A stretch of DNA of 64,000 nt from Mucilaginibacter inviolabilis (GTDB lineage: Bacteria; Bacteroidota; Bacteroidia; Sphingobacteriales; Sphingobacteriaceae). The notes under the pieces were generated by a model. It did no database searches and was not told the DNA's origin. It saw only the letters and a list, made by a program, of their open reading frames with translations. The stretch covers positions 124,001 through 188,000 of the forward strand of contig NZ_JAANAT010000002.1 of NCBI RefSeq assembly GCF_011089895.1, given 5' to 3'. Below, in pieces: positions 17,835-27,600 of the stretch. Position numbers and translations under genes: made by a program. The first letter of the stretch is position 1, and each line of letters begins with the position of its first letter.

Positions 17835-18737
17835 CTAAATCCTGTAGGCTTTTGGATTAAGGGCGGTTTGTTTTTTAAAGAAATTATTAAAGTAAGCCGG
17901 GTACTCAAAGCCTAGGCTATACGCAATATCGGCTACGTTCCAATCGGTATACCGGAGCAGGGCTTTGGCTTCTTTAGCCACACGTTCGGCAATGTGCATA
18001 CTGGTGGTTTTGCCGGTGATCTCTTTCACCGCCCGGTTCAGGTGATTTACATGTACTGATAAACGATTGGCATAATCGGCAGCGGTACGCAGTTTCAATG
18101 CGTAATTGGGCGAATCAATTGGGAACTGGCGCTCCAGCAACTCCATAAATAAACTAGCTATGCGCGATGACGCGTTGCTGTGTTTAAAAAAGTTATCGGC
18201 CGGTTTTAGTTTAAGAGCCTCGTGAACAATAAGGTTTACATAATTGCGCAGCAGATCGTACTTGTATATGTAATCGGTGTCAATTTCATTCAGCATCTTG
18301 CAAAATATATCACTGATTACTTTAACCTGTTCGTCATTAACAAAATAAACCGGGCTGCCACCTACCTTAAATAATGGCGAATCGATAAAGCTTTCGCTGC
18401 GGTTGTTACTGCTGATAAAATCCTCGGTAAAAAGACAAAAATAGCCGGTTTGCTCTACCGGTGCAGCTTCCCAGGAGTAAGGTATGGTTGGGTTTGAAAA
18501 TACCAGGGCACATTTATCAAACGAGATTCCTTTATCGGCATAATACAAAGTACCACCACCGATGCACAACGATATTTTGTAAAAATCGCGACGGTGGTAA
18601 CTGGTAAGGTTATGACAGATCTCACCGCGTGGATATACATTAAAGTGCCCTGCGCCACGTTGATTATCGCCCAGGGGCGTCATCTTCATAGCGGGGTGAC
18701 CTTGGTAAAATTCTTCGATTGTTTCGGTTGGATGCAT
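17835..18737 (-). CDS. AraC-family transcriptional regulator with cupin-type sensor
   Basis: About 300 residues from ATG 18737 (a start at 18758 would add seven). The N-terminal half resembles a cupin ligand pocket (ISLCIGGGTLYYADKGISFD, LVFSNPTIPYSWEAAPVE). The C-terminal part carries two HTH motifs (YANRLSVHVNHLNRAVKEIT, DIAYSLGFEYPAYFNNFFKK). This type commonly controls adjacent oxidoreductase genes, and the aldo/keto reductase, lactonase-like and MDR genes downstream on the same strand are candidates. The inducer is unknown. Confidence 0.87.
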   Translation of the reverse strand: MHPTETIEEFYQGHPAMKMTPLGDNQRGAGHFNVYPRGEICHNLTSYHRRDFYKISLCIGGGTLYYADKGISFDKCALVFSNPTIPYSWEAAPVEQTGYFCLFTEDFISSNNRSESFIDSPLFKVGGSPVYFVNDEQVKVISDIFCKMLNEIDTDYIYKYDLLRNYVNLIVHEALKLKPADNFFKHSNASSRIASLFMELLERQFPIDSPNYALKLRTAADYANRLSVHVNHLNRAVKEITGKTTSMHIAERVAKEAKALLRYTDWNVADIAYSLGFEYPAYFNNFFKKQTALNPKAYRI

Positions 18738-18813
18738 AATCAAAGTTATGAAATTCAAATAACCGGGAAGATGACCGCAATGAATATGCGATCATCACCA
18801 TAAATGTTTTACA

Positions 18814-19260
18814 TTAAGATTGCAGCTTGGCTAACCGCTCTTTGGCCCGTTGAGGCAGGCCTGTATTACCGCTTTGCTTATCGTAGTTCAACTGAAGATG
18901 AGTTACCAGCCAAACGCCGTTTTGCTTTTCCAGCTTGGTGTGGTAGGTTCCGGAAACTGTCCATACATCATCGTCCAAAAAATGATCAGCTTTGCCCACA
19001 TAATCCGCATCGGCCTGATTGCCGTGCAGTTTTACTCTGAACTCAGAGATCTGGTGATGGGTAGAGTCAAAGCCAGGCATAAAATGCGACCAGAGATCTG
19101 TAATTTCCTGAGGTGTTTGTACAAAAGGTTCACCGCCCACCATCGAAGTATAGTCGTACAAAACAGTTTCGGCCATTACGCTGTGCACTGACTCCCAGTC
19201 GCGGTTATCAACGCTTTTAAATAAATGTGTAATTGCTTGTATTATTTTATTGCCTTCCAT
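18814..19260 (-). CDS. SnoaL-like (NTF2-fold) protein
   Basis: The 148-residue single-domain protein has the SnoaL pattern IIQAITHLFKSVDNRDWESV, VLYDYTSMVGGEP, a substrate-pocket His pair in STHHQISEF, and a closing VSGTYHTKLEKQNGVWLVTH. No export signal. It lies immediately upstream of the AraC gene on the same strand. Function not assignable beyond the fold. Confidence 0.82.
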   Translation of the reverse strand: MEGNKIIQAITHLFKSVDNRDWESVHSVMAETVLYDYTSMVGGEPFVQTPQEITDLWSHFMPGFDSTHHQISEFRVKLHGNQADADYVGKADHFLDDDVWTVSGTYHTKLEKQNGVWLVTHLQLNYDKQSGNTGLPQRAKERLAKLQS

Positions 19261-19340
19261 ACCCCTTTAGATGTTAAAATACTGAATTTGTTTCAAATTT
19301 AAGCCTAATTAATTAATAATTTATCAATAAAAGCAGCAAG

Positions 19341-19952
19341 TCATTCCAGATGTTTGGTTTGAGTTAGCTGATCGTTAATAGTTTGTAGTTTTTCGATAAT
19401 AGCCGTCCACTCGGCGCGTTGTTTTCTGACTCTCTGTGGAACTAGATAAAAATACACGAAAGCCATATATGCGAATAAACAAATATACGCAACACTTCCC
19501 CAAATTACACCCATTTTTATGGTGTATTCAATCATAAATAAAGCCACACCAACAGACAGGGTTATCAGGTACAACTTTACAACTTTGGTTTCAACAAGCT
19601 CCTGTTTCTTTTTGATGGTCAACAGCTCTTTTAAATAGGAAAAACTATCAACCTCAGAATGACCTTTAAATAAATCTACTAATAAACCATTAGAAACCAA
19701 TAGATAAGCCACAAAGCCCATAATCGTGAGCAAGCCACCTATGCGTGTAGTAATCTTTGTTGAATAATAACCCCCGAAAAGGAAAACTATATAATAAATG
19801 GTTACGGCAACCAGTAAGCCATTTGTTAGTAACAATTTATTCCTTGTCTTTTTTTTCAGCTGACGGGATTTTTTAATAACCTCCTTGATATCGGGTTTGG
19901 CCAAAACATCCTGTTGCTGCCAAAGCGCTTTAAAATCAATATTGGTGCTCAT
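19341..19952 (-). CDS. Membrane protein co-transcribed with ECF sigma factor
   Basis: The 203-residue protein has a basic N-terminal cytoplasmic segment (DIKEVIKKSRQLKKKTRNKL) and four hydrophobic stretches at about 40-60, 70-90, 125-147 and 150-172, then a charged C-terminal tail. Its start overlaps the sigma gene 19936-20412 by 17 bases, so translation is probably coupled. Position and topology suggest an anti-sigma or sensor partner, but I see no zinc-finger anti-sigma motif, so that role is an inference. Confidence 0.75.
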   Translation of the reverse strand: MSTNIDFKALWQQQDVLAKPDIKEVIKKSRQLKKKTRNKLLLTNGLLVAVTIYYIVFLFGGYYSTKITTRIGGLLTIMGFVAYLLVSNGLLVDLFKGHSEVDSFSYLKELLTIKKKQELVETKVVKLYLITLSVGVALFMIEYTIKMGVIWGSVAYICLFAYMAFVYFYLVPQRVRKQRAEWTAIIEKLQTINDQLTQTKHLE

Positions 19953-20412
19953 ACTTTTTAAATTTTTGTGAGAGCCTTTCTTTTATGCGGTAGACTTTTA
20001 CCCTAATGTTGGTTTCGGACAGCCCCACAATGTTGGCTATTTCGGCTTGTTTAACGTCCTCCAGTTCCAACGAAATAATAATACGGTCAATTTCGGGTAG
20101 CTCGGCAATACATTTGTAGAGCAGCTGCACCTGAGTATCGGTATCCGGCGGCTGTTTGTCTTCTATCTGAACCGGCATTTCGGCTTTGGGCATTTTACTT
20201 TGTTTTTCCAGTTGTCTTAAACAATGGTTGGAGGCTATGCGGTATATCCAGGTGCCGATGGCCGACTCGTTGCGAAACTGAGATAGCTTTTGCCATACCG
20301 TAATAAAAGTTTCCTGTGTAACATCCTGCGCCCAGTCATGATCATTCATATACCCCATGCACAGACGGAATATTTTACTATAATAGGTATCGTATATTTC
20401 TTCGAATGACAT
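19936..20412 (-). CDS. ECF-type RNA polymerase sigma factor
   Basis: The 158-residue protein has region 2 (FRLCMGYMNDHDWAQDVTQE, TFITVWQKLSQFRNESAIGT, WIYRIASNHCLRQL) and region 4 (ELPEIDRIIISLELEDVKQAEIANIVGLS...). It is the expected size for an ECF sigma. It overlaps the membrane-protein gene, its likely regulatory partner. It is divergent from the second sigma gene at 20591, with a 178-base shared promoter region. The regulon cannot be inferred. Confidence 0.93.
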   Translation of the reverse strand: MSFEEIYDTYYSKIFRLCMGYMNDHDWAQDVTQETFITVWQKLSQFRNESAIGTWIYRIASNHCLRQLEKQSKMPKAEMPVQIEDKQPPDTDTQVQLLYKCIAELPEIDRIIISLELEDVKQAEIANIVGLSETNIRVKVYRIKERLSQKFKKYEHQY

Positions 20413-20590
20413 ATTTTATGAAATCCCAAACTCTCCGGTGAAACTTTATGTACTGTTAGATACCTGGTTTATGAAAATGCTACACTTTTATAAAAGTATT
20501 AAGGATAGATTGTAAAGTTTGTGCCATGCTTTGAAAAGTTTAAACGGGGGTACAGGAAATACGTTTATATTCGGGTTATGATAAACCAAT

Positions 20591-21832
20591 ATGGCTGCTG
20601 AGATCAATAAACAGGAGTTATTACCCCATTTGTTCCGTACAGAGTATCGCAAAATAACGGCCGTGCTTTATAAGCATTTTGGCTTTGAACACCCGGAAAT
20701 TGCCGAAGATATTGCCAGCGACACTTTTTTAACGGCAACCGAAGTTTGGGGGTTAAAAGGTTTACCCGATAACCCGGTAGCCTGGTTATATACTGTGGCC
20801 CGCAACAAGGCAAAAGATTATTTACGACGCAACAAGTTATTTGCAGAAAAAATAACCGGCAACCTGCAGGCAGCTTATGAAGGAGCCGAAGAAATAGTGA
20901 TAGACCTATCCGATGAGCACATCAGGGATAGCCAGTTGCAGCTGATGTTTGCTATTTGCCAGCCTATATTACCTCCCGAGGCCCAGATTGGCCTAGCCCT
21001 CCGGATCCTTTGTGGCTTTGGTATCAATGAAATAGCAGATGCTTTTTTATCCAACAAAGAAAGTATTAATAAAAGGCTGTTCAGGGCCAAAGAAAAGCTA
21101 CGCGAGCAAAATGTAAAGATCGAGTTTCCGCCGCCGTCCCAGATCGGTACCAGGATACAGGCAGTTTTAACTACATTGTACCTGCTCTTTAATGAAGGCT
21201 ATTACTCCAGCAGTAAAGATACCACACTACGTAAAGATCTTTGCCTGGAAGCTCTGCGTTTGGCAGTTTTATTAACAGAGGACAAAAACACCAACTTATC
21301 CGATACTAATGCGCTTATTGCGCTCATGTGTTTTCACGCTTCGCGTTTTGAAGCCCGAACCGATGAACATGGTGAAATGATACGCTATGATGAACAGGAT
21401 ACCAATTTATGGAATGCCGAATTGATAGCCAAAGGGAACGATTACCTGAACAGGGCATCGCAGGGCCTTCAATTGGGCAAATATCATCTGGAAGCAGGCA
21501 TCGCTTACTGGCATACCATTAATGCTGATACTAATCAGAAATGGGAAAATATTTTACAGCTATATAATGGTTTGCTGCAGGTTGCCTACTCGCCCATTGT
21601 TGCGCTTAACCGCACTTATGCGCTTTATAAGGCGAGGGGAAAACAGGAGGCTATAACCGAGGCCGAAAAGCTGCAGCTGGATGATAATCATTTATACCAT
21701 GTTTTACTGGGACATTTGTACACAGGAGTTGACCAGCAGACGGCTGCAAAACATTTGCAGACTGCACTGAAACAGGCAAAAACAACAACCGAAAAGAACC
21801 GCATACGAAAAGACCTGGAAAAATTAGAGTAG
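20591..21832 (+). CDS. ECF42-type sigma factor with C-terminal extension
   Basis: The 413-residue protein has sigma regions 2 and 4 in the first ~180 residues (DIASDTFLTATEVWGLKGLP, WLYTVARNKAKDYLRR; GFGINEIADAFLSNKESINK), then a helical extension rich in NRTYALYKARGKQEAITEAE-type repeats to the C-terminus. This matches the ECF42 group, in which the extension is TPR-like and required for activity. ECF42 genes usually neighbour DGPF/YCII-type genes; here the downstream gene is TfoX-like instead, which is atypical. No anti-sigma gene is obvious. Confidence 0.88.
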   Translation: MAAEINKQELLPHLFRTEYRKITAVLYKHFGFEHPEIAEDIASDTFLTATEVWGLKGLPDNPVAWLYTVARNKAKDYLRRNKLFAEKITGNLQAAYEGAEEIVIDLSDEHIRDSQLQLMFAICQPILPPEAQIGLALRILCGFGINEIADAFLSNKESINKRLFRAKEKLREQNVKIEFPPPSQIGTRIQAVLTTLYLLFNEGYYSSSKDTTLRKDLCLEALRLAVLLTEDKNTNLSDTNALIALMCFHASRFEARTDEHGEMIRYDEQDTNLWNAELIAKGNDYLNRASQGLQLGKYHLEAGIAYWHTINADTNQKWENILQLYNGLLQVAYSPIVALNRTYALYKARGKQEAITEAEKLQLDDNHLYHVLLGHLYTGVDQQTAAKHLQTALKQAKTTTEKNRIRKDLEKLE

Positions 21833-21855
21833 TTTTTAAAAAGAATCAAGATATT

Positions 21856-21937
21856 AGAGTCAAGAATCAAGAGCTGATTGAAATACCAGCGGTGATGTGA
21901 TAATTGACCCTTGGTTTTAATCTTGATTCCTGACTCT
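21856..21937. repeat. Inverted repeat between sigma gene and TfoX-like gene
   Basis: AGAGTCAAGAATCAAG (21856-21871) pairs with CTTGATTCCTGACTCT (21922-21937) with one mismatch, flanked by further related GTCAAG / CTTGAC words. It is another short palindromic element type, possibly also acting as a terminator for the sigma gene. Confidence 0.65.
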
Positions 21938-21957
21938 TACTATCTTGACTCTCCATT

Positions 21958-22304
21958 ATGGCATATGACGAATTATTAGCTAACCGGGTACGGGAGGCCC
22001 TTAGCGAACAAGAGCTGGTAGATGAAGTAAAGATGTTTCAGGGTTTGTGCTTTATGGTTAATGATAAAATGTGCATTTGCATACGCAACCAGGATATGCT
22101 ATGCCGTATAGGCACCGAACAGGTTGCCCTTGCACTGGAAAACGATAACTGCCGTCAGATGGTTCATGGGAGCCGGGTGATGAAAGATTTTGTTTTGTAG
22201 AGGCAGAAAACCTGCGCTCATCAAAAGATTTTGACCATTGGATAAGTCTTTGCCTGCAGTTTAACAAGATCGCGAAGCCATCCAAAAAGAAGAAAAAAGG
22301 TTAA
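21958..22304 (+). pseudogene. TfoX/Sxy N-terminal-domain protein, frameshifted
   Basis: An ATG at 21958 opens an 80-residue frame with the TfoX N-domain pattern (MFQGLCFMVNDKMCICIRNQ, MLCRIGTEQVA, CRQMVHGSRVMKDFVL), stopping with TAG at 22198. The expected remainder is encoded one frame over: VEAENLRSSKDFDHWISLCL followed by a lysine-rich tail, ending TAA at 22302-22304. The break is at the T-run in GATTTTGTTTTGTAG (about 22184-22198), consistent with loss of one T from a run of five. This is either a recent inactivating mutation or a homopolymer sequencing error. Confidence 0.85.
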
Positions 22305-22444
22305 AATATTCTTTCATAACTGTTTTTTTAACAATTATATAGTATTGCTAAATTTTTTTTTCTACTTTACTTCATCGATCGGCATCTACCTTTTTAGATT
22401 TTTTTTGGAATTTCTTTTATTTATGCTTATATCGAATGTAATTC

Positions 22445-22452
22445 TATATTTG
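22445..22452 (+). promoter_or_regulatory. -7 promoter element for the Nudix-type regulator
   Basis: TATATTTG fits TAnnTTTG and lies 28 bases before the ATG at 22481 within a strongly AT-rich upstream region. No well-spaced -33 TTG is visible. Confidence 0.5.
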
Positions 22453-22480
22453 TTTTTTATTGTAATTCGGAATATATAAG

Positions 22481-23182
22481 ATGCTAAAATACTCTAAACA
22501 GACCAGGTTATTGCTGGCTGTTGACTGCATTATTTTTGGATTTGACGGAGAGGTTTTAAAACTATTACTGATCAAAAGAGGATTTCAGCCCGAGAAGGGA
22601 AACTGGAGCCTGATGGGTGGTTTTGTGCAGGGTAATGAAAGCATCGACCAGGCAGCAAACCGTATCCTTAAACAATTAACAGGGCTGGAAGGGGTGTACC
22701 TGGAACAGTTATATACCTTTGGCGAACCAAACCGGGATCCGATGGAACGTACCGTTTCCGTGGCTTATTTCGCACTTATCGACATTCAAAAGTATCAAAC
22801 CCAGATCAGTTCTGATTATCATGCCGAGTGGTTCCAGCTAAAACGGACGCCCAAACTCATATTTGATCAGCAGGAAATGTTGGAGCAGGCCAAAAAACGC
22901 ATCCGTTATAAAGCGGCCATGCACCCGATATTGTTTGAACTTTTGCCTACCAAATTTACCATCCCACAGCTGCAAACGCTGTACGAATGTGTTTTTAATA
23001 CCACTATTGATAAACGTAATTTCAGCAAAAGAGTGCTGGCAACCGGCTTGCTCATTAAGCTGGCCGATAAAGATAAAGCAGGTTCAAAAAGAGGGGCCTA
23101 TTATTACCAGCTCAACATGCAGAATTACTACGCCAAATTCCAGGCCTTTATGAACTTTATCCCTAATCCGGACACTGTTTAA
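22481..23182 (+). CDS. Nudix-domain transcriptional regulator (NrtR/AraR-like)
   Basis: The 233-residue protein has an N-terminal Nudix fold and a C-terminal winged helix (FELLPTKFTIPQLQTLYECV, DKRNFSKRVLATGLL). The Nudix box reads GFVQGNESIDQAANRILKQL followed by TGL: the first Gly and Glu fit the GX5EX7REUXEEXGU pattern, but the REUXEE core is RILKQL, so the metal-binding glutamates are lost and hydrolysis is unlikely. This is the pattern of Nudix-derived repressors, which in Bacteroidota include regulators of sugar use. No sugar or NAD genes adjoin it, so the ligand is unknown. Confidence 0.88.
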   Translation: MLKYSKQTRLLLAVDCIIFGFDGEVLKLLLIKRGFQPEKGNWSLMGGFVQGNESIDQAANRILKQLTGLEGVYLEQLYTFGEPNRDPMERTVSVAYFALIDIQKYQTQISSDYHAEWFQLKRTPKLIFDQQEMLEQAKKRIRYKAAMHPILFELLPTKFTIPQLQTLYECVFNTTIDKRNFSKRVLATGLLIKLADKDKAGSKRGAYYYQLNMQNYYAKFQAFMNFIPNPDTV

Positions 23183-23312
23183 CTAATATGTATACTTCTT
23201 AAAGTTTTTTAATTAGTTTGTGGTTTTTGAGGTCAAAAAATAAAAGTGATTTTAACAATCATTATTTATAAGCGTTAATTAAAAATCAGACCGGTTTAAC
23301 TCTAAACCAATA

Positions 23313-23408
23313 TCATTTCGAACGAGGTACGAGGAGAAATCTTCTGCACCTCGCATCATGATTAACTAAGTATAAAAGATTTTTCCTCGTACCTCGTTCG
23401 AAATGACA
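23313..23408. repeat. Intergenic palindromic repeat, family 1 (copy b)
   Basis: The arms TCATTTCGAACGAGGTACGA and TCGTACCTCGTTCGAAATGA are exact complements, flanking AGAAATCTTCTG and AAAAGATTTTTC inner arms. It is the same family as 1533-1617 but with a more perfect stem. It lies downstream of the convergent Nudix and efflux-adaptor genes and could act as a shared bidirectional terminator. Confidence 0.85.
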
Positions 23409-23440
23409 TACTTTTTTGTTGAGTAGTTTAAACCAGATAA

Positions 23441-24646
23441 TTAATCATCATCCGAACCACCCTCGGCTTTTGATTCCAGGTAAAATGCTCCTTTTAACGC
23501 GGCTTTGGCATTGGCCGGTAAACTATTCATGGGTTTAATTTCTATATAGCCTAATTCCATTACACCGGTTGTAACCTCTGCCTTTTTAAAGCTATAGCTT
23601 GTTTTTCCTGATTGGGCTTCTTCACCGGTCACGATATAGATATATTGTCTGCCGCCGGAACGAACTACCGCCTCAACCGGAACAGCCGGTACCGGGTGGC
23701 TGCCTATACTAATGAGAGCGGTGACATACATCCCCGGGATCAGGTTTTTATGCTGCCGGTTATCAATCTCGGCATGGACGATAACACCCTTGCTTTCGTT
23801 TTCAAAAGATTTATTGATGCCATTGATTTTACCGGTGATCATCATGTCGCCCTGGTTAGTGAGTTGAAAATTTACTTTTTGACCTAGCTTTACCTGCATC
23901 AAATCTTTTTCAAATACGGTAAGATCGCAATGGATCTTGGAGTTGTCCACAACCTCCATGATGGATGTACCCGGTTGTACAAAGGCTCCTGTATTGGCTG
24001 ATATTTTTCCTACAGTTCCTGTAATGGGTGAAACTACGGGGAAACCGGAAACAATATTGCCGCTATTGATATGGCCAGGGTTGATGCTTAATTGCCTGAG
24101 CTGACTTTCAAAGGCTTTGATGCGTGAAAGCTCTGCATTATAAGTAGCCTGTGCCGATTGAAATGATTTGCCTGTTCCGGCACCGGCATCCTGCAGCTGG
24201 CGCTGACGGTTAAACTCCGCCTGTATATAGGTAAAATTGCTTTTTGCAGCCAGGTAATCCTGTTGTATTTTGATCAAATCCTGGTTGCTGATGGTTGCTA
24301 AGACCTGTCCCCGGTTAACCTGTTGCCCTTCGAGTACACTGATACGACTGATCACGCCACCCGAAAGGATGCTTACATCTGCCCGGTTTTGTGGCGGAAC
24401 GGCCAGTTGCCCGTTGGCCTTAATCACCGCATCGAGGTTCTTTTGGGTGATGGGTCCTATTTCAATCCCCACGTTTTTCATTTGTGCTTCTGTAAGCGTA
24501 ATGTTATCTGATTTCGCTGTTTTTACATTAGCTGTCTGTGGACTATCATTTTCTTTTTTTGCCGAACTGCCCGAACAGGCAGCTAACATGCCGGTGCTCA
24601 TGATGATGAGTACCGGTATATAATATTTATATTTTTTAATCTGCAT
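23441..24646 (-). CDS. RND efflux periplasmic adaptor (membrane fusion protein)
   Basis: The 401-residue protein begins with a lipoprotein-type signal (VLIIMSTGMLAACSGSSAKK, lipobox LAAC). It has the adaptor layout: barrel-sandwich halves (SILSGGVISRISVLEGQQVN, GTVGKISANTGAFVQPGTSI) around a coiled hairpin (about 130-195), then a beta-barrel and membrane-proximal domain. It links the inner-membrane pump to the outer-membrane channel. It is the last gene of the efflux operon, one base after the pump gene. It belongs to the heavy-metal CzcB/CusB branch, judged from the partner. Its C-terminus ends in an acidic GGSDDD tail. Confidence 0.92.
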   Translation of the reverse strand: MQIKKYKYYIPVLIIMSTGMLAACSGSSAKKENDSPQTANVKTAKSDNITLTEAQMKNVGIEIGPITQKNLDAVIKANGQLAVPPQNRADVSILSGGVISRISVLEGQQVNRGQVLATISNQDLIKIQQDYLAAKSNFTYIQAEFNRQRQLQDAGAGTGKSFQSAQATYNAELSRIKAFESQLRQLSINPGHINSGNIVSGFPVVSPITGTVGKISANTGAFVQPGTSIMEVVDNSKIHCDLTVFEKDLMQVKLGQKVNFQLTNQGDMMITGKINGINKSFENESKGVIVHAEIDNRQHKNLIPGMYVTALISIGSHPVPAVPVEAVVRSGGRQYIYIVTGEEAQSGKTSYSFKKAEVTTGVMELGYIEIKPMNSLPANAKAALKGAFYLESKAEGGSDDD

Positions 24647-24647
24647 T

Positions 24648-27600
24648 TTATTTTCCTTTGATGTATTGAATTTGTATGGCCGATTGATTTAAGCGGCTTA
24701 CTGTTTCGAGGTAAGTAAGCTTGGTTTGTATAGCGGCCGATGTATTTTGAATATATTCGATATAGCCTATTTCGCCTAAGTTGAAGGACACCTGTGCTAT
24801 TCTTAACTGTTCATCGGCTTGCTTTAACCCACCCGAGGTATAATATTCTACCGCCTGTTTAAATTTTTGATATTGTTGTAGCTCCTGCTCATATTGGGTG
24901 CGGAGCTGTTGATGGGTTTGCTGATAATTAATCTCGGCCACCTGTGTGGCTATTTTTTCTGAACGGATACGTGCTGTATAGGCCTTACTAAAAACAGGCA
25001 CAGAAATACCTACCTGGAAACCACCAATGCGTGTACCGGGCGAATAACTCCGGTTAATGTTGGCCGGATCAAACCCGGGAATGAGCAGCTGCTGGTTATA
25101 TCCCAAAGTAAAGTCGGGCATCAACCGCGATTTTTCAAGAGCTACTTTTGCCCTGGCCACTTCAATTTGCTGCAGGTTCATGCCCAATTGGGGGTTGCTA
25201 GTTACATTGGCTGTGTTTGACTGGAGATCAATCAGTAGGGGTAAAGCGCTTTCGCTCACCAATACAGGCTCATCTATATTTAATAATTGTTGTAGAGCCA
25301 GTTCATTACTGCGTAAGTCTGCCTGAGTACCTATCCTAAGGGCTTGAATTTCCTGGTACTTATTACGCGCGCTGATCACTTCCAGCGCAGATGTTTCGCC
25401 CGTTTTTCGCCTTATCTCGGCCTTTTTTACAAAGCCGGAGTAAATGCTATCCTGGTGGTCCAAAACCCGCAGCATTTCCCGGTTCAGGAGATAGGCATAC
25501 CAGGCGCTACGTACCAGCCTAACAATATCGGCCCTTGTTACAGCGTCAGAACTTTCGGCCAGCTGGGTTTGCTGATTCAACAGTTTTCGCTGATTTTTAT
25601 AATAGCCTGGCCAGGCAATGCTTTGTTTTACACCGATACTGTTATCAATATTGCCTCCACTGGTAGGGTCCTGTGTAAGCAAAAATTCTGTCTTGGGTAG
25701 GTCGGCCGATGATTTTTGTAAAGCCCTGGCCTGATCAACCGATAACCCTGCAGAGCGTATCTTCAGATTTTGAATTAAAGCTTTGGCTATAGCGCTATCC
25801 AGCGTTAAGGGTTGATTGTTTTGTGCGTTTGCCTTGGGTATACCCACTAAGGCCAGTATACCTGCAACTAAAATGGTTAATACAGCCTTGGGTATTTTTA
25901 TTTTACTTATCTCTTTACGGTTAAATAACAGGTACAGGCAAGGCAAAACAAACAGCGTTAAAAACGTGGCAGTAACCAGGCCGCCTATAACTACAGTTGC
26001 CAACGGTTTTTGCACTTCGGCACCCGCGCTTGACGATAAAGCCATAGGCAGGAAACCCAGTGAGGCTACAGAAGCAGTCATCAGTACGGGACGTAACCTG
26101 GTTTTGGTGCCTTCCAAAACACGGTCATAAATATTGCTCATGCCTTCTTCTTTCAGCTGATTGAAATAGCCAATGAGCACAATGCCATTAAGAACCGCTA
26201 CTCCGAACAGGGCAATAAAACCAACCCCGGCCGAGATACTGAAAGGCATGCCCCGAAGCAGTAAGGCCGCTACGCCACCCATGGAAGCCAATGGGACAGC
26301 CGTAAAAATGAGCAAGCTTTCCTTAACCGAACGGAAGGTGACATACAGTAATACGAGTATAAACAGTAAAGCGGCGGGCACGGCGATAGCCAGCCGGCTT
26401 TTTGCAGCCTGCAGGTTTTGAAACTGTCCGCCATAGGTCATGTAATAACCTCCAGGTAGTTTTATCCGGCCAGCCAGCTTGTTCTGAATTTCGGTTACGG
26501 TTGATTCTACATCGCGGCCCTCTACATTAAAACCTACATAAATGCGACGCTTGCCATCCTCACGTGAAATTTGTGCAGGCGCATCTTTGATGCCAATGTC
26601 AGCTACCTGGTTCAGCGGTACTTTATTGCCAGATGGGAGGGGGATCAACAGATTCTCCACGTTGGTAATGTTTTCGCGCAGGTTGCGGTCCATGCGTACC
26701 ACCATATCAAAACGTTTTTCGCCTTCAAATACAACACCGGCCACATTACCGGCAAAGGCAGTTTTTAGTATCACATTTACATCGCTGATATTCAAACCAT
26801 ATTGGGCCATCTTATCACGGTTGTAGGATACCTGTATCTGGGGCAAACCAATTACCTTTTCGACAAAAGGCTGAGTTACACCTTTTACTGTCGAAATTTC
26901 CTTCGCTATTTTGGCAGCCTCATCGGCCAGTACATCCAGATCCTCACCATATATCTTAATGGCTACATCCTGCCTGATACCGGTCATCAGTTCATTAAAA
27001 CGCATTTGCATAGGCTGTGAAATAGAGGCGTGAATGCCAGGGATTTCCTCCAGTGCGGCTTCCATTTTAGCAGTCATCTCCTGGCGGGTGGTTGCTGTTT
27101 TCCATTCGGCTTTGGGCTTCATGGCCAGCATCATATCACCCCGTTCAATAGGCATGGGGTCGGTGGGGATTTCGGAACTACCGATACGGGTAACCGCTTG
27201 TTTAATCTCCGGGAAACGATCTTTCAATAATTTCTCCGCTTTGCCAAAGGTTTTAACCACTTCAGAAAGGGATGTACCCTGCATCATCGAGATTTCTACG
27301 GTGAGATCGCCTTCTTCCAGTGTCGGTATAAACTCACCACCCATGCGGCTGAATGCCCATATCGAGATGCCGAATAATATAAAAACCACCGCTACGGTCA
27401 GCATTTTTACCTTTAACACAGCCACCAGCGCATGCTGATAAATGCGCTGTAAAAAAGTGATGATGCGGTCGGAAATATTGATTTTGTGTACCGTGTTTTT
27501 ACTCAGAAACAAGGCGCTGGCCATGGGCACATAAGTAAGCGAGAGGATAAACGCGCCCAAAATGGCAAATGCCACGGTTTGGGCCATCGGCCGGAACATT

